Translations under genes and position numbers: made by a program
Shown: one piece after another, positions 12,501 through 24,800 of the stretch
Layout: each line of letters opens with the position of its first letter
How positions within the stretch are numbered: the stretch's first letter is position 1
Notes under the pieces: generated by a model
Told to the model about the DNA's origin: nothing
Database searches by the model: none
Seen by the model: only the letters and a program-made list of their open reading frames with translations
Assembly: GCF_029873635.1 (NCBI RefSeq)
Contig: NC_080420.1
Location: forward strand, 30,185,032 to 30,249,031
From: Malania oleifera
Lineage: Eukaryota; Streptophyta; Magnoliopsida; Santalales; Ximeniaceae
Direction of reading: 5' to 3'
Length of the DNA: 64,000 nucleotides

Positions 12501-12664
12501 GTTTAGCTCCCCAAGCATGTGACTGTCTCTTCCTTCCCAGTAACTCTGATTGACAACTACATTGCTTGTGCAGGTTGGAGAATGAGCATCTTAATAATGC
12601 TGACAAGTTCAGAGCTGTTAAGACAGTACCACTTCCTTTTCATGAAGCGGATGAAGAAGACTGA
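6518..12664 (+). CDS. PHO1-H1: PHO1;H1-type phosphate exporter (SPX-EXS protein), 14 exons
   Basis: Exons: 6518-6745, 6855-7155, 7648-8056, 8139-8187, 8281-8352, 8683-8812, 10324-10444, 10549-10798, 10886-10990, 11170-11214, 11310-11456, 11574-11852, 12266-12402, 12574-12664. All introns are GT-AG and phases agree, giving 2364 nt and 787 residues, the usual PHO1 length. The SPX domain runs from [16 protein letters not shown] to about residue 350. KILKKLDK (322-329) is its lysine-rich inositol-pyrophosphate-binding helix. Hydrophobic segments lie near 398-418, 438-456, 480-503 and 513-536. The EXS domain (about 570-787) has [16 protein letters not shown] (613-628), YWDYVKDWG (677-685) and [15 protein letters not shown]. 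The family loads phosphate into the xylem and sits largely in Golgi/endosomal membranes. Wording and the C-terminus ...EADEED resemble Arabidopsis PHO1;H1 more than PHO1. No defect was found, so the gene looks functional; the orthology is recognition from memory. Confidence 0.95.
8813..10323 (+). other. PHO1;H1 intron 6 (1511 bp)
   Basis: The largest intron of the gene, between GTGAGA at 8813 and AACAG at 10323, splitting a glycine codon (G|GA) just before the first membrane segment. It is enlarged by the TRIM-like element at 9699-10100. The rest is unremarkable non-coding sequence. Confidence 0.9.
9699..10100 (+). mobile_element. TRIM-like miniature LTR element in intron 6
   Basis: Two related direct copies, about 9699-9849 and 9969-10100, share TATATACATGGTTG, TTAAGCTTTT, a GTTGGT.TTCAC stretch and CTATTCATGGA. 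Directly after the first copy, 9851-9864 reads TGGTATTAAAGCCA, close to the initiator-tRNA-Met primer binding site TGGTATCAGAGCCA. The interior is only about 110 bp and contains GAGGGAGACGG as a possible purine tract near 9937. LTR-PBS-short interior-LTR is the TRIM layout. Ends and target duplication are not sharp. Confidence 0.6.
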
Positions 12665-13040
12665 TACGCATTGGCATCAAAACGCTTACAGAATATATAT
12701 ACGTATGATTTGAGGCCATATATGGTTCGAAAAGGAGCCATAATGTCACTGACCAAGTTGATGTAACAGGACTTGGTTGCTAATTTCTATTGTTCCCTAG
12801 ATTTTAGAATAATGGTTCATACTTGTACACAGAATTTTATTCAACGAGTGAATGAAAGTAACATAGTTGCATTAGTACGGATTTGTGCCATTCTCGTGGT
12901 GGCTTTCGGTTCATATTCTGTTAATAACATCAAAGATATATAAAGCTAGTGTGCCATGTGATGGCTCCTATTGGGTTTGTTAGAAGGTATTCCATACTAG
13001 CTATTATCATGCTATGTTCATGGTTGGCACTCCTCTTGAA
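12665..13040 (+). other. 3' flank / 3' UTR of PHO1;H1
   Basis: Non-coding sequence between the stop codon and the copia LTR. The transcript probably ends near 12850-12870, after AT-rich sequence including AATAATGG at about 12810. No canonical AATAAA is seen before 12870. An independently transcribed gene here is not supported. Confidence 0.45.
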
Positions 13041-13241
13041 TATTAAAATTGAATGAATGTATTCAAGTTTTATTCTTGTCAATAAAGAATTACAATAGTT
13101 CGTATATATATACAGCAATCAGTAACTTAATTAGTTTTAACAATACAATAACAAAAAACTTCTTGCAGTTAACTGTTGCTAACTGTAACTGCTTCTGCTA
13201 CTAACTGATGCTACTTCTGCATAGCAGCATTTTCTTCAACA
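13041..13241 (-). repeat. 3' LTR of minus-strand copia (left)
   Basis: 201 bp. On the minus strand it begins TGTTGAAG and ends TTTTAATA. It lies about 380 bp downstream of the PHO1;H1 stop codon, in the orientation opposite to the gene. It contains TATATATATAC and, on the + strand, CAATAAAG. Confidence 0.92.
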
Positions 13242-13248
13242 CTCCCCC

Positions 13249-16200
13249 TCAAGTCACAATCTTTGATTTTTGTGACTTGCACTGAAGATTTTACTTTACT
13301 TTGTCTTGGAATAAAAATGTGCTGTAATCCCAGCCTCTCTGATAACCTTGAGAATGAAGAAAACCCCAATGCGTTGGTGAATATATCAGCTACCTAGGAG
13401 TTTGTTGCAATGTGAAGAGTTTTTATCATGCCTTCCATTATCTTGTCTCTCACTAAATGACAATCCACTTCGATGTGCTTTGTTCTTTCATTAAACACAG
13501 GGTTTGCAGCTATGTACAAAGCTGGTTGATTGTCACAGAAAAGCATGGCTAGCTTAGGATGTTCAATCTTTAAATCTCTAAGAAATTATAATATCCACGT
13601 AATTTCACAAGCTGCACTTGCCATAGCTTTGTACTCAGCTTCAGCAGAAGACCTAGAAACGACTCCTTGCTTCTTTGATTTCCAAGATATCAATGATTCA
13701 CCCAAATAAACAGCATAACCAGTTAATGATCTTCTTGTATCTGGGCAACCAACCCTATCTGCATCATAATAAGATTTAACATGCAGCTCTGAATTGCTTG
13801 GAAAGAAAATTCCTTTTCCTAGTGAACCTTTAAGATATTGGAGTATTCTGTTGGTTGCAAGCTGGTGAGGCTCTTTGGGTTGTGATACAAACTAACTTAG
13901 CCTATGCACAACATAGGTAATGTCTGGTCTGGTTAGAGTTAAGTATAATAATCTACCAATTAACCTTCTATACTGAGTTGGATCATCAAGTAGTTTACCT
14001 TCATGTTTGGATAACTTCAAGTTTTGTTCCATAGGAAATCTAACAGGTTTGCTACCAATAAAAACAGTGTCTTTCAGAATTTCTAATGCATACTTTCTTT
14101 GGTTTAAACTGATCCCTTTATCAGTTCTAGCCACTTCAAGTCCTAAAAAATACCTTAGTGATCCCAGATCTTTCAAACCAAACTTGGCATCAAGGACTTG
14201 CTTCAAATTGTCAACACAAGAAGGATCATTTCCAGTAATCAAAATATCATCTACATAAACCTATAGTACTGTAAAGGAACAACCAGACGTGTGAGTGAAT
14301 AATGAATAATGAGATCTTGATTGAACAAATCCCATCTGCAAAATTATGGAAGAAAATTTTTCAAACCATTGCCTTGAGGCCTGTTTAAGTCCATAAAGGC
14401 TTATTCAGTTTGCAAACAAAATGCTCCCCCTTGCTGTGAAAGCTTGGTGGAAGAGACATATATACATCCTCAACTAACTCCCTATGAAGAAAAACATTAT
14501 TTACATCTAGCTGATGTAAAAACCACCCTTTCACAATAGCTAAAGCAAGTACTATTCTTACTGCAATAGACTTGGCAACAGGTGAAAAGGTATCAAAGTA
14601 ATATAAACCAAATTTTTAAGTGAAACCCTTGGCAACCAAACGAGCCTTGTACCTTTCAATAGAACCATGAGGATGATACTTGATTCGGTATACCTATTTG
14701 CACGCAATGGGAGATTTACCAGGAGGCAGTGTAGTAAGAGTCCATGTATCATTTAATTCCAGAGCAGCAATCTCTTTATCCATGGCTTCTCTCCATTCAG
14801 AATATTGAACTGCTTGATGAAAAGAAATAGGTTCTAGAGGAACAGAGTTAACAGCCATAACAAAATAATGAAAGGAAGGTCCAAGATGTGAGTAACTAAG
14901 GCCATCAGAAATATCATATGGTAAACCAGGAGTAGGTTTGGTACTAACAAGCTTACAAGAATAGTCAGATAAGTAAAAAGGAGGATGATGAGATCAAGAA
15001 GATCTTCTTAAAGAAGGAAGAGGAATAATAGAAGGAGAAGAGACATTAGGCAATGAAGAGAGAGCATCTGCAGAATCAAAATTAGAAAGTTCAGTTGCTG
15101 AATTTTTAGAATTATGATTAGAAGAATTATGTTCTGCAGAATTATGATTAGAAAGTTCAATTGCTGGATTTTCAAAATTATGATTGGAAGAATTATGTTC
15201 TACGAAAGGAGGTAAAGATGGGTCTGGTTGTGAATCATAAGAATGTGCATCAATGGTAGAAAGCTGAGAGGGAACAAAAAATAAGAACCAGAAGTGCAAT
15301 AAGGAAAAACAAAATTATTTAGATAAGAAATGGAAGGATTAACAGAATTCCCAAAAGGAAAAATATGTTCATAGAATTGAACAACCCTAGATATAAAAAT
15401 AGAATTGGTCTGAATATTCAGAAGCTTATATCCTTTAATGCCATGAGGATAGCCTAGTTGCACCAAGTTTTCTAGCCCTTGGTGCAAACTTGTGCCTATT
15501 ATGAGAGAGGGTAGAAGCAAAACATAGACAACCAAAACATTTTAAATGAGAATAAGAAGGAGATTTGTTGAAAAGAAGTTCAAAAGGACTCTTATTACCT
15601 AAAGTCTTGGAAGGAATTCTATTGAGTAGGTAAACAGCAGTCAATATGTAGTCACCCCAATATTTTAATGGCACTTTTGATTGAAATAATAATGCTCTTG
15701 CAACATGTAGGATATGTTGATGTTTTCTCTCAACAATAGCATTTTGTTGAGGAGTATCAACACAACTCAACTAATGTAGGATGCCATTGTTTTGGAAGAA
15801 ATCCTTAAGGAAAAATTCAGTGCCATTGTCACTTTGAATAGTTTGAATTATGACATTAAATTGAGTTTTAACCATAACAACAAACTGGGGAAGAGGAAAC
15901 TGAGTATCAGATTTTTGTTTAACAAGATAAACCCAAGTACATCTAATGAAATCATCCACAATTGTTAAAAAAAAAAAAAAATCTAAAACCTTCAAGAGTA
16001 CAAGTAGTAAAAGGACCCCATAGGTCACAATATATTAGCTCAAAAGGTTTATTTGAAACATGACTACTACAAGCAAAGGCTAGTCTTTTTTTCTTAGAAA
16101 AATGACAAACATCACAACAATTTGGTGTGTTAGAAGTATGTACATCAAGTGCTTCTTTAAGAAAATAAAATTTTGAATAAGAAGGATGACCCAGCCTAGT

Positions 16201-17994
16201 GTGCCATGATTTTGAAGAAGAATGGTCAACATGAATAGTATTGGTAGCAATAACAGAATGCAAAGTAGAAACTTGTAGCAAGTAAAGCCCATTATGTTCT
16301 TTACCTAGACCAATCGTGCTCCAGAGAACAAGGTCTTGAATAAAACAACAATTACCAAGAATTATAAGGCAACAAGAAAGATTTTTGGTAAGCTTACTAG
16401 TTGAAATTAGATTGAAATTGAAGGTGGGAATGCATAGGACATCAGTAAGAATAAGAGTGGAAGAAAGTTGCATTGTGCCTATGTGTGTGACTAAGGCCTT
16501 TCTTCTATTTGGCAAGTGGACATAAGATTGTACAATGGAGGTGATAGAAGTCAGTTGTGAGATAGAATGGACCATATAGTCAGTAGCCCCAATATCAATG
16601 ATCCAATCATTTGATTTAAAATCATGTGTACGATGAAATTGGGCAGAAAAAATAGAATGAGATAGATCTGATTGAAAACAAAAAGGGTTACCTAAAAAAT
16701 TGGGAGAATAAGGCGTGGAAGTGCTGCAAATAGGTTGAGAAGATGCAATGGGTGTCATGACAGATGTAGCTTGATAAGAAACTTGAGTACCAATTCCTGA
16801 TTCAGATGCTGAATTAATTTTCAGAAAAGTGAGCAACTATTCACATTGAGCCTTGGTAATTGGACATTGTGCTAATGAAGTCTGTGAGTAGTTTGTCTGC
16901 AAAGAACCACCAAGAACATTTGATGTAGACATAATTTCTGAATAAGGACCACTAGTCACTTGATTAACTTAAAACTTAGTACCCTGAGAATTGATCATAG
17001 TAGAATCAAAATTCCTAAAACCACCAATCACTTGATTAGCAATAACTTTGTTTCCTCCTGCTTTGGGTTTGTATCCTAGAGGATAACCATGAAGCTTATA
17101 GCACTTGTCAGCTATATGACCTATTAAACCACAATAGGTACATATTGGCCTTTCTTTCTTAGAATAACTTCCTCCTTTGCCACCAATGTGATTCTGAAAT
17201 TGGCCTTTGTTGTGATTAACAAACATTGCAGCAGCTTCAAGATTATAACCCATAGTATCATGACCAATATTCATTCTCTTTTCTTCTTGTAAAACCAAAG
17301 AACAAACTTTGCTCAATGAAGGGAATGGTTTTATTAACAAGATTTGGCTAATAAGATTGCTGTAACTATCATTTAAGCCCATGAGAAACCTGAAAACATG
17401 TTCCTTGTGTTGAGCATCCAACTAAGAAGCCTTGGATCCGCAAGTACAAGCATAAGAACAAACAGTAAAAGGTTGGTAACTAATAAATTCATCCCATAAA
17501 GTTTTGATTTTGTAAAATAAGAAGTTACCAAGAGTGATCCTTGTGAAAGATGAGAAATTTCTTTCTCAAGTTCAAACAACCATGGTATATTACTCTGTGA
17601 GAGCCTGTCCTTAAGATCAAACCACAAATCTTTTGCATTATTAATGTACATTACACTAGCCTTTAATTCCATACTTAGAGAATTGGTTAACCAAGAAAGA
17701 ATCATGGTATTGCAGCTATTCCAAGAATTGAATAATGGAGAAGAAGAATCTGGTTCTGTGATTGAGCCATTTACAAATCCAAATTTATTTCTGGAACTCA
17801 AAGCCAAGAATACAGATTTGGCCCAACTCACATAATTTTCTGGACCTATGAGAGGTTGAGAAGTAAGAACAAAACTTGGATTTTCATTTACAGGAAGAAA
17901 ATAAGGTTTTTTTAGCATATTCGTCTGCCAATGCTATAGTTGAATTGAATTATAATGAACTGGAAGTTGTTTGTGAAGAACCAGTAGTGGCCAT
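13249..17994 (-). pseudogene. copia gag-pol remnant, minus strand
   Basis: Reads from an ATG at 17994 (MATTGSSQTTSSS) down to a TGA at 13249. Gag is recognised by SQPLIGPENYVSWAKSV and by a CCHC knuckle CTYCGLIGHIADKCY near 17130-17090. Protease has WIIDIGATDYM (DTGA changed to DIGA) near 16605. Next come the pre-integrase zinc region (HTRLGHPSY, CDVCHFSKKK) and the integrase core with IVDDFIRCTWVYL, QSDNGTEF and [14 protein letters not shown]. The reverse transcriptase YVDD site is near 14255, followed by [14 protein letters not shown]. RNase H includes SRSSAEAEYKAMA near 13650-13610. Early stops (the first soon after the start codon) and frame changes break it in many places. Confidence 0.92.
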
Positions 17995-18049
17995 TGAGAT
18001 ACTTCAAGAATTTGAAATCTAGAAATAGAGAGTAAATGCTCTGATACCA

Positions 18050-18250
18050 TATTAAAACTGAATTAATGTATTCAAGTTTTATTCATGTCAATAAAGAATT
18101 ACAATAGTTCATATATATATACAACAATTAGTAACTAAATTAGTTTTAACAATACAATAACAAAAAACTTCTTGCAGATAACTGTTGCTAACTGTAACTG
18201 CTTCTGCTGCTAACTATTGTTGCTTCTGCATAGCAACATTTTCTTCAACA
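18050..18250 (-). repeat. 5' LTR and primer binding site of minus-strand copia (right)
   Basis: 201 bp, the partner of 13041-13241 and equal in length. The minus-strand sequence following it, 18049-18038, reads TGGTATCAGAGC, the initiator-tRNA-Met primer site of most plant copia elements. Confidence 0.92.
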
Positions 18251-19665
18251 CTTTCAAAAAATAATAATTTCCAATTACTACGACATTATCTTTCTCAAGA
18301 AATCTTTTAATGATAGTGGTCATATTAGGAAATAAACTCATTTCCAATAATATAGATTGAGGAAAAGTAAAATATTTAATTAAGAAGGTATGACAATGTT
18401 TCCAAGTTGTTAACAGAGACAATTAAAATTTCCCTCTGTGTTGGGAGGTGACAATATTTTAGTCCTTGGGATGTTGATCTAAACCCATTCAATACCAAAA
18501 GTAAATCTTTTTCTGGATATATAGTTGGGATCTATTTGTATAAAGCCACAAATTTCGAAATACAAATCCAAAAAATAACATTTTTATAGTGTTCACTTGG
18601 TTGTCATCCTTGCCCTTCATGGGCGACCCTCCAGTGACCCTTGTCGCCAGCGGGAATATGAGGGCTTTTGGACCTCAGGTGGATGGGTTGGATTTTGTAC
18701 GAGATGGGAAAATGGTTGAGAAGGAAAACGCCTTTAGTGGGAGACATACTTTTGCCCAGGGACTGCAAAGACGTATACCTCAGTCCAAATTTCGATTACC
18801 ATTGAGGAGACCTAAGATAATAAATGGAGAATTAGGCTTCATTTTTTCAGATATTGAGATGGACAAAGTGGCAGAGGATCTGAAGTTTGCTCTTGTTCTT
18901 AAATTCTTATCGAAGAGACCGTCAATAGATGTGTTGCGGCTTCAAATTATAAAGACGTGGGGTTTCAATAAGGTTTCGATTATTTGTTTTATGGATGAAT
19001 ATCACGTGTTGCTGCACCTAACAAATGAAAAAGATTATTTACACACATGGATGAGGGAGGGACGAGTTGGGGCGGGTTGTCAGTTCCGTTTGTTCAACTA
19101 GATGGTTGACTTTGATGTTAAGAAAGAATCATCCATGCTCCCACAATGGATCTTCCTACTAGGTTTGCCGTTGCTCTTGTATCGGTTGGATTGTCTTCAA
19201 ATTTTAGCAACAAGGTTTGGAAAGTTTCTTGGAAAGGATAATGCCACACTATATAGAACTCGCGCGACGGGGGTGAGAATTTGTGTGGAAGTAGATTTGC
19301 AGGAGGATCCAATTAGTGGCTTCCCTTTGATGGTAGGTCAAAAACATCAAGTTTGGCAGAAAGTGGTGTATGAGAAGCAGGGTTATTATTGCAAAAAGTT
19401 TTTTTGTCAGGGCCATACAGAGGTTGTTTGTATGTTGGGTGATCGTATCAAGGTGAAAACAGTTAATAAGAATGAGATGATGATTGGAGGGAAGAAAGAG
19501 GAGGTCAAAGCTTAGAAGGAGGTGTGAAGAAAGGACAAGAGTTTAAAAGAAGGTGCAAGTAAAAATGTAGAAATGGATCCTATTATTGTGTCTAAAAATA
19601 AGGAGATTAGAAATGAGGTAAAGTTAGAGTCAGATAAAGGAAAATAGATTTTAGAGGAGGGTAAC

Positions 19666-21401
19666 TGTTAGCTTTGATGTATTCCCAAGATGGGGGGTGA
19701 ATTGGAATTTTAAAATTTATTTCCTAGGTTAAACGAGATAGCTGTATAACACACCCTAGGGTTTTTCAAATCACACACCAATTGCGCAGATAATGATATG
19801 CATAAATTAAATCATGCACAGCATTCACAATATAACATACACATGCGATAAATAAATTATGAAAAAATAAAATGCACACACGATATGTTATCGAGGTTCG
19901 ACCAATACTGCCTACGTCCCCACCTCTAGCTCGCAAGCCCGAGGATTCCACTAAAGGCTCACTTAACAGGTGGAGCGGCACCGGTTACACTTAGGTCAAT
20001 TAGCGGGGCTGACCTCAACCAACACGCCTTACTATGATGGCGCACCTAGCTTTCCTAACCAGGTCTAAGCTAGTCCAGGATTATTCAACATGGCTAATCT
20101 CCCTCTTCAGGCCCGTGCCTGGAATACAACAAATTTGAAATACAATTTTTTGCGTACACAAAAATATACTTTTTAGACTAAGCAGATTATGTACTACAAT
20201 ATACGCAAGTAATAATCAATCCACACCAAGCATGTAAGAACTATAAGTTCGGTGGTGTATATGTTCAATCTACACTCAATATAATGATTATACTAAGTCA
20301 AGCACAAGAGTATTCAAGCAAGCTAATCTTTGAAAGCAAAGTATATGAAATCTCAATATCAGAGTTGTGTTTCAAAGATGCTAGCAATATTATTCAAAAG
20401 AACTCAAAAATATTTTCTCAAATTGTATTAAGCACAAGAGTTGTTTGAAAACAAGCTTTGAAAAAATATTTTGTACACAAAAATAATTACTTAAGGAATC
20501 TTGCAATGACAATGCAAAGATCCTCAAGCTAAAGAGTTTTCCCAGCACAAGATTTATCAAGTTAAATCTGTGGGAAGAACCCCATTTAAACTCTCAGCAA
20601 ATATCAATCAATACAAATATCAATGAGAGTATAGGGCTATTTAGGATAAAGCACCAATAATCTAAACACTCTTTCTCTAGGCTTGGATGATCAAAGAAAA
20701 CAAAGTAGAGGAGTATTTGGGATAGTATTTGGCAAAATAGGCTTTTTAAATTTGAGAGGATATTTCGTTAATGATCTCGCTAATCTATATATAATTTTTA
20801 CAAATGAGCCCCTATATATAGAAGTTGGGCAAATTATGACTGTTTAGGACATGTAGGGTATTATTAGGATTGTTTAAAAAAATTTAAGCATAATTAACCC
20901 TGTTAAAAAATTTAACCACGGTAAAAATATTGGGGCAACTTGAGGGCACCGGTTCACCGAAGGAAGTTCGGTTGACTAAGTTTGTGCAAGTTCGGTTGAC
21001 TGGGTAAGAAATGAACTAGAAGTTTGGTTGACCGGACATGGAGATTCCAGGGTGACTTTCCTATTTAGCGCGGTTCAGTCGACTTGGAACCTTTTAAACT
21101 AATTAGTTTGGTCGACCAGACCATTAAGTTCTCACATATGGGAACTCGGTCGACCAGGGCGTTGTTATGCATTTTGGGCTTGGTCAACCAGATGGTTAAT
21201 TTGTTGACTCCTAGGGAGTTCGGTCGATTGGGTGAGAATGAACTGGGTAAGTTTGATCGACCAGGCTATGGTCAAAGTGTTGACCTGGTCCCGGTTTGTT
21301 CGACTGGGTGATTATGTACTTGAGCAATACGGTCGACCGAACATGCAACTTAAGTGTATTTTGGTTCAATTTAATTACATAATCACCCTTTCCATTTAAC
21401 C

Positions 21402-21439
<38 letters not shown>

Positions 21440-21831
21440 ATGTGTGTGTGTGTGCATGTATGAGTGTCCTAGGGTCATTCTAGGCATTTTTTATGACATC
21501 GAAAAAATCCGACATCGGTCGACTTATCCCTAAGGTCTTTCTAAGGTCATGATTTTGTGTAGGGACCTAGAGTCGTCCTAAGGTCTTTGACCTTTGTAGT
21601 TCCTACATGCATGATTTGCATTAAATATTACATACCTTTCCTACTTTAAATATTACAGACCCAAATTAAATAATACTGAAATACAACAAACCTGATCTTC
21701 AGGGTCTTCAAGATTTACTTCATGTACCATTAGTGTATCTGCTAATATAAATCTACACATGAACTAGATAGCCATTAAATACTTGAGTATTTCTCATTAT
21801 CAAAACTGGGATATGACCCATAGGGTCAACA
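19666..21831 (-). repeat. SIRE-like solo LTR in LINE ORF1
   Basis: 2166 bp, starting TGTTAGCTTTG and ending GGGTCAACA, with a perfect 5-bp target duplication GTAAC (19661-19665 and 21832-21836). Its reverse complement begins like the LTR at 32541 (TGTTGAC.CTATG.GTCA) and ends in the same CAATTCACCCCCC...GGGA.T.CA region, so it lies on the minus strand. A motif array lies at 20950-21340 and a (TA)n(TG)n tract at 21402-21454. No internal element sequence is attached, hence solo. Confidence 0.93.
21402..21454. repeat. (TA)n(TG)n microsatellite
   Basis: TA dinucleotides passing into TG dinucleotides with one interruption, inside the solo LTR 19666-21831. Confidence 0.95.
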
Positions 21832-24800
21832 GTAACCCTCACCTTGTCCTCATTGATGAGGGGCTGCATACGAGTGGGTCGAACAATAATGCTCATGAAT
21901 TTAGAAAAAGCGTGACGGTACAAATTGAAGGGTAAAGAGTGTGCAACACATTGGTAATGGAGGAAGGTAGTAAGGGAGGAAAAGAAATTCTAGAGGTGGT
22001 TGAAGATTGTGATGTGCATGAGTCGGGTGAAAAAGCGCAAGGTGAGGAGATACCTGTAAAGAATATGGTGATAAAGGAATGGGAGATTATTGAACGTACT
22101 TTGGATGTAAGAGATATGGGGTTGACTTAGAATAGTTTCAACTTGCTCATGAGAATGAGAGTGAAATACATGGTCTGACTTTTGACAAAGGCTATGATTC
22201 AAAAGGTAATTTTTCTCAACCTAGGATTCCTTTGCTAAATTATTCCAGTAATAAAGTGAGGCAGTCCCAACGAGTTATTACCCGTCGTGTAAAACTTAAT
22301 TTATGAGTTCAAAAATAATGGTGTGGAACATGCGAGGTATAGGCACATCAAAGAAACACCTAAAGAATTTGATTGGGAAATATTTGATTTTGGTGTTGGC
22401 CATTTCAGAACCATTTATGCAGGAGGACTCTATGGTTCGTTTCACTCAATTTTTAGATTTCCCTAACTGTTGTTTAAATGAAATAATGGGAGGTAAAGTA
22501 TGGATAATGTGGAATGAGCATGATGATTTTGAAATAGTGAGTATGTCGAATCAAATGATAGCGGGATGGGTGGTCTTAAATGGGACAAAAGTGCTTGTCA
22601 CCTTTATTTATGTGAAATGCTCCTTTTACGAGCGTAGGGGTCTTTGGAAAGATTTAGAAGCTCTTCAAGTAGGGTGTAATCCTTGGCTTATTGTGGGGGA
22701 TTTTAAAATTATTCAGGAGGATGGGGAACGTATTGGGGGGCAGCCTAGACCTTTGGATGCTATGGAGGAGTTTAATAATTATTTAAACAATTGTGGTGTT
22801 GTTGATTTAAAATTTCATGGTGGGCATATGTCTTGATTTAATGGGCATGTTGGCCCGACTAGGAGATGGGTGAAGCTTGACTGAGCTCTTGTGAATGTGT
22901 CGTTCATTAATCATTTTCAAATTGCTAGGCTAGAATACTTGGCAAGGAAGACATCGGACCATAAACCTATGCTGATACATTTCTCAAGTCACTCAACAAG
23001 ATATGGGCCACCTCCTTTCAGGTATCAAAATATGTGGAGTTCCCATGAACATTTTTTTCCTTTTATTCGTCAGATTTGGATGGGAGCAATTTAGGTGTCG
23101 GGCATGTGTAAGTTGGTTGCTAAACTAAAAAGGGCTAAAGTTGCTTTAAAAAAGTAGAAAGTAGAGGTCTTTTGTCGAGTGGACCTTAATATCAAGGAGT
23201 TGGAGAATAGATTGATAGGCCTGAAGGAGGAGTTATATAGGGGATATAATAAGGAGGTAGAGGCAAACTTCCTGGTTACAAAATGTGATATGGATTATTG
23301 GAAAACGGAGAGGAAACCCATGTTGCTCAACTTGCAAAGAAGCGATGGATGGTGGAGGGTGATCAAAATTCCAAGTTTTTTCATGCAGTAATTAATCAAA
23401 AAAGGAATTCATTGATGATTAATTCTATGGTCTTAGAGGATGGTACGATTTTGGAGTCCCCTAAGGAGATCCATGAAAGTGCGGTTAAGCATTTTCAAAA
23501 TTTTCTCTCAAACAATCTAATAGATTATTACCTGATTTGAGCCAGCTTATCTCTAGGGAGGTATCTAAGGATGAAAATGAGTACTTAGTCAAAGATCCAT
23601 CAGAAATGGAGCTGAAAGCAGCTCTAAATTCTATCCCAAAAGATAGTAGTTTTGGACCTGATGGTTTTGGTTCATGATTTTACAAATCTTGTTAGGATTT
23701 TGTTAAAGATTATTTACTAGAATCTACCAAGGAATTTTTCAGTGTAGCGCCTCTTCCCAGATTTTTCATGTCTTCGTATTTTGTTCTTATCCCTAAGGTG
23801 AAGGATCCAAGAAGTTTTGAAAAGTTCAAACCATTTAGCCTGTGTTCTGTCGCATAAAAAAAATTTCAAAATTATTGTAGGTCGATTGACACATTGCTTG
23901 AATAGAATTATCTCTCTGGAGCAATGGCCTTTTCTCCTGGGTAGAAGTATTTTTGAAAATATTACTCTGGCATGGGAAATGGTTCACTCAATCAATAGAA
24001 AGAGTAAAGGGGGAAATGTATTATTAAAAGTGGATATGGCAAAGGCTTATGATAGGGTTGACTGGGTCTTTTTGATTTGGATCTTAGAGGGTTTTGGTTT
24101 CTCTAGTCATGTGTGTAACTTAATAGCAGAATGTGTTAAGACCTCATGGTTTTCAATAATGATGAATGGTACGTATAGGGATTTCTTCAAGTCTCAACAA
24201 GGCCTTCGGCAAGGTGATCCTCTATCCCTTTATTTATTTATTTTGATGGAAGAAATTCTTTCTAGATTATTAAAAAGAAATTTTGAGGAAGGCAGGATTG
24301 GAAATTTTTATCTTCTGAGGGGAGCTCCTTTTATCTCTTATCTATTAGATGTGGATGACTTGCTTGTTTTTGCTAATGGGGAAAGGAGATCGTTAAAGAT
24401 GTTGTTGAAGACATTGGATTTGTATGAAAGTTGGTCTTGCCAGTTAATCAACAAAGAGAAATCAGTTCTCTTTTTGTCAACAACATCAACATTTCCAAAA
24501 AAAGGGAGCTATTATGATTGACGGGTTTCGTAGAAGGAAATTTTCCAACGATGTACCTTAGGGTTCCTTAGAGTTTTGGTCGCCTTACTACTAGATTGTT
24601 TGATTCGTTGGTCTTAAAATTTTGAAATAAGGTGGTGTGTTAGAAGATGAGTTGTTGTCTCAGGGAGGTTGTCTCATTCTTATTCGACATGTTTTATCAT
24701 GCATGGCGACTCATACACTAGCGGTTCTCTCAATTCCTTTGGCGGTGGTCAGAAATATTAATTACATTCTCTCTTCTCTCTGGGAAGAGAGAAATGGTAG

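Larger units (their letters stand above)
13041..18250 (-). mobile_element. complete Ty1/copia retrotransposon, minus strand
   Basis: 5210 bp with two 201-bp LTRs, a primer binding site, gag-pol and a purine tract, all on the minus strand. The PBS (TGGTATCAGAGC on the minus strand, 18049-18038) abuts the right LTR. The purine tract (GAGGGGGAG) abuts the left LTR at 13242-13250. I count about 14 differences between the LTRs, roughly 7%, so the insertion is not recent. The 5-bp flanks (TTGAA left, CTTTC right) do not match, so no target duplication is visible. Several stops make it non-autonomous. Confidence 0.94.
18619..22306 (+). pseudogene. LINE ORF1 (DUF4283 nucleic-acid-binding protein), interrupted
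   Basis: Starts at ATG 18619 (MGDPPVTLVASGNMRAFG). The part around 18830-19300 (GELGFIFSDIEMDKVAEDLK, VLLHLTNEKDYLHTWM, QWIFLLGLPLLLY) matches the DUF4283 module of plant LINE ORF1, which binds the element's RNA. A degenerate zinc knuckle follows (YYCKKFFCQGHTEVVC, about 19385-19432). In-frame TAG codons lie at 19099 and 19513, and the solo LTR 19666-21831 splits the frame. The last part (QLAHENESEIHGL...RRVKLNL) ends in TGA at 22304-22306, overlapping the ORF2 ATG as ATGA. Confidence 0.82.

Noticed and set aside
12519..12713. 64-codon frame overlapping the last PHO1;H1 exon
   Set aside because: Out of frame with the exon; the correct reading is [20 protein letters not shown] from 12574.
13036..18255. 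Target-site duplication of the minus-strand copia element
   Set aside because: Flanking pentamers TTGAA and CTTTC do not match; no duplication is claimed.
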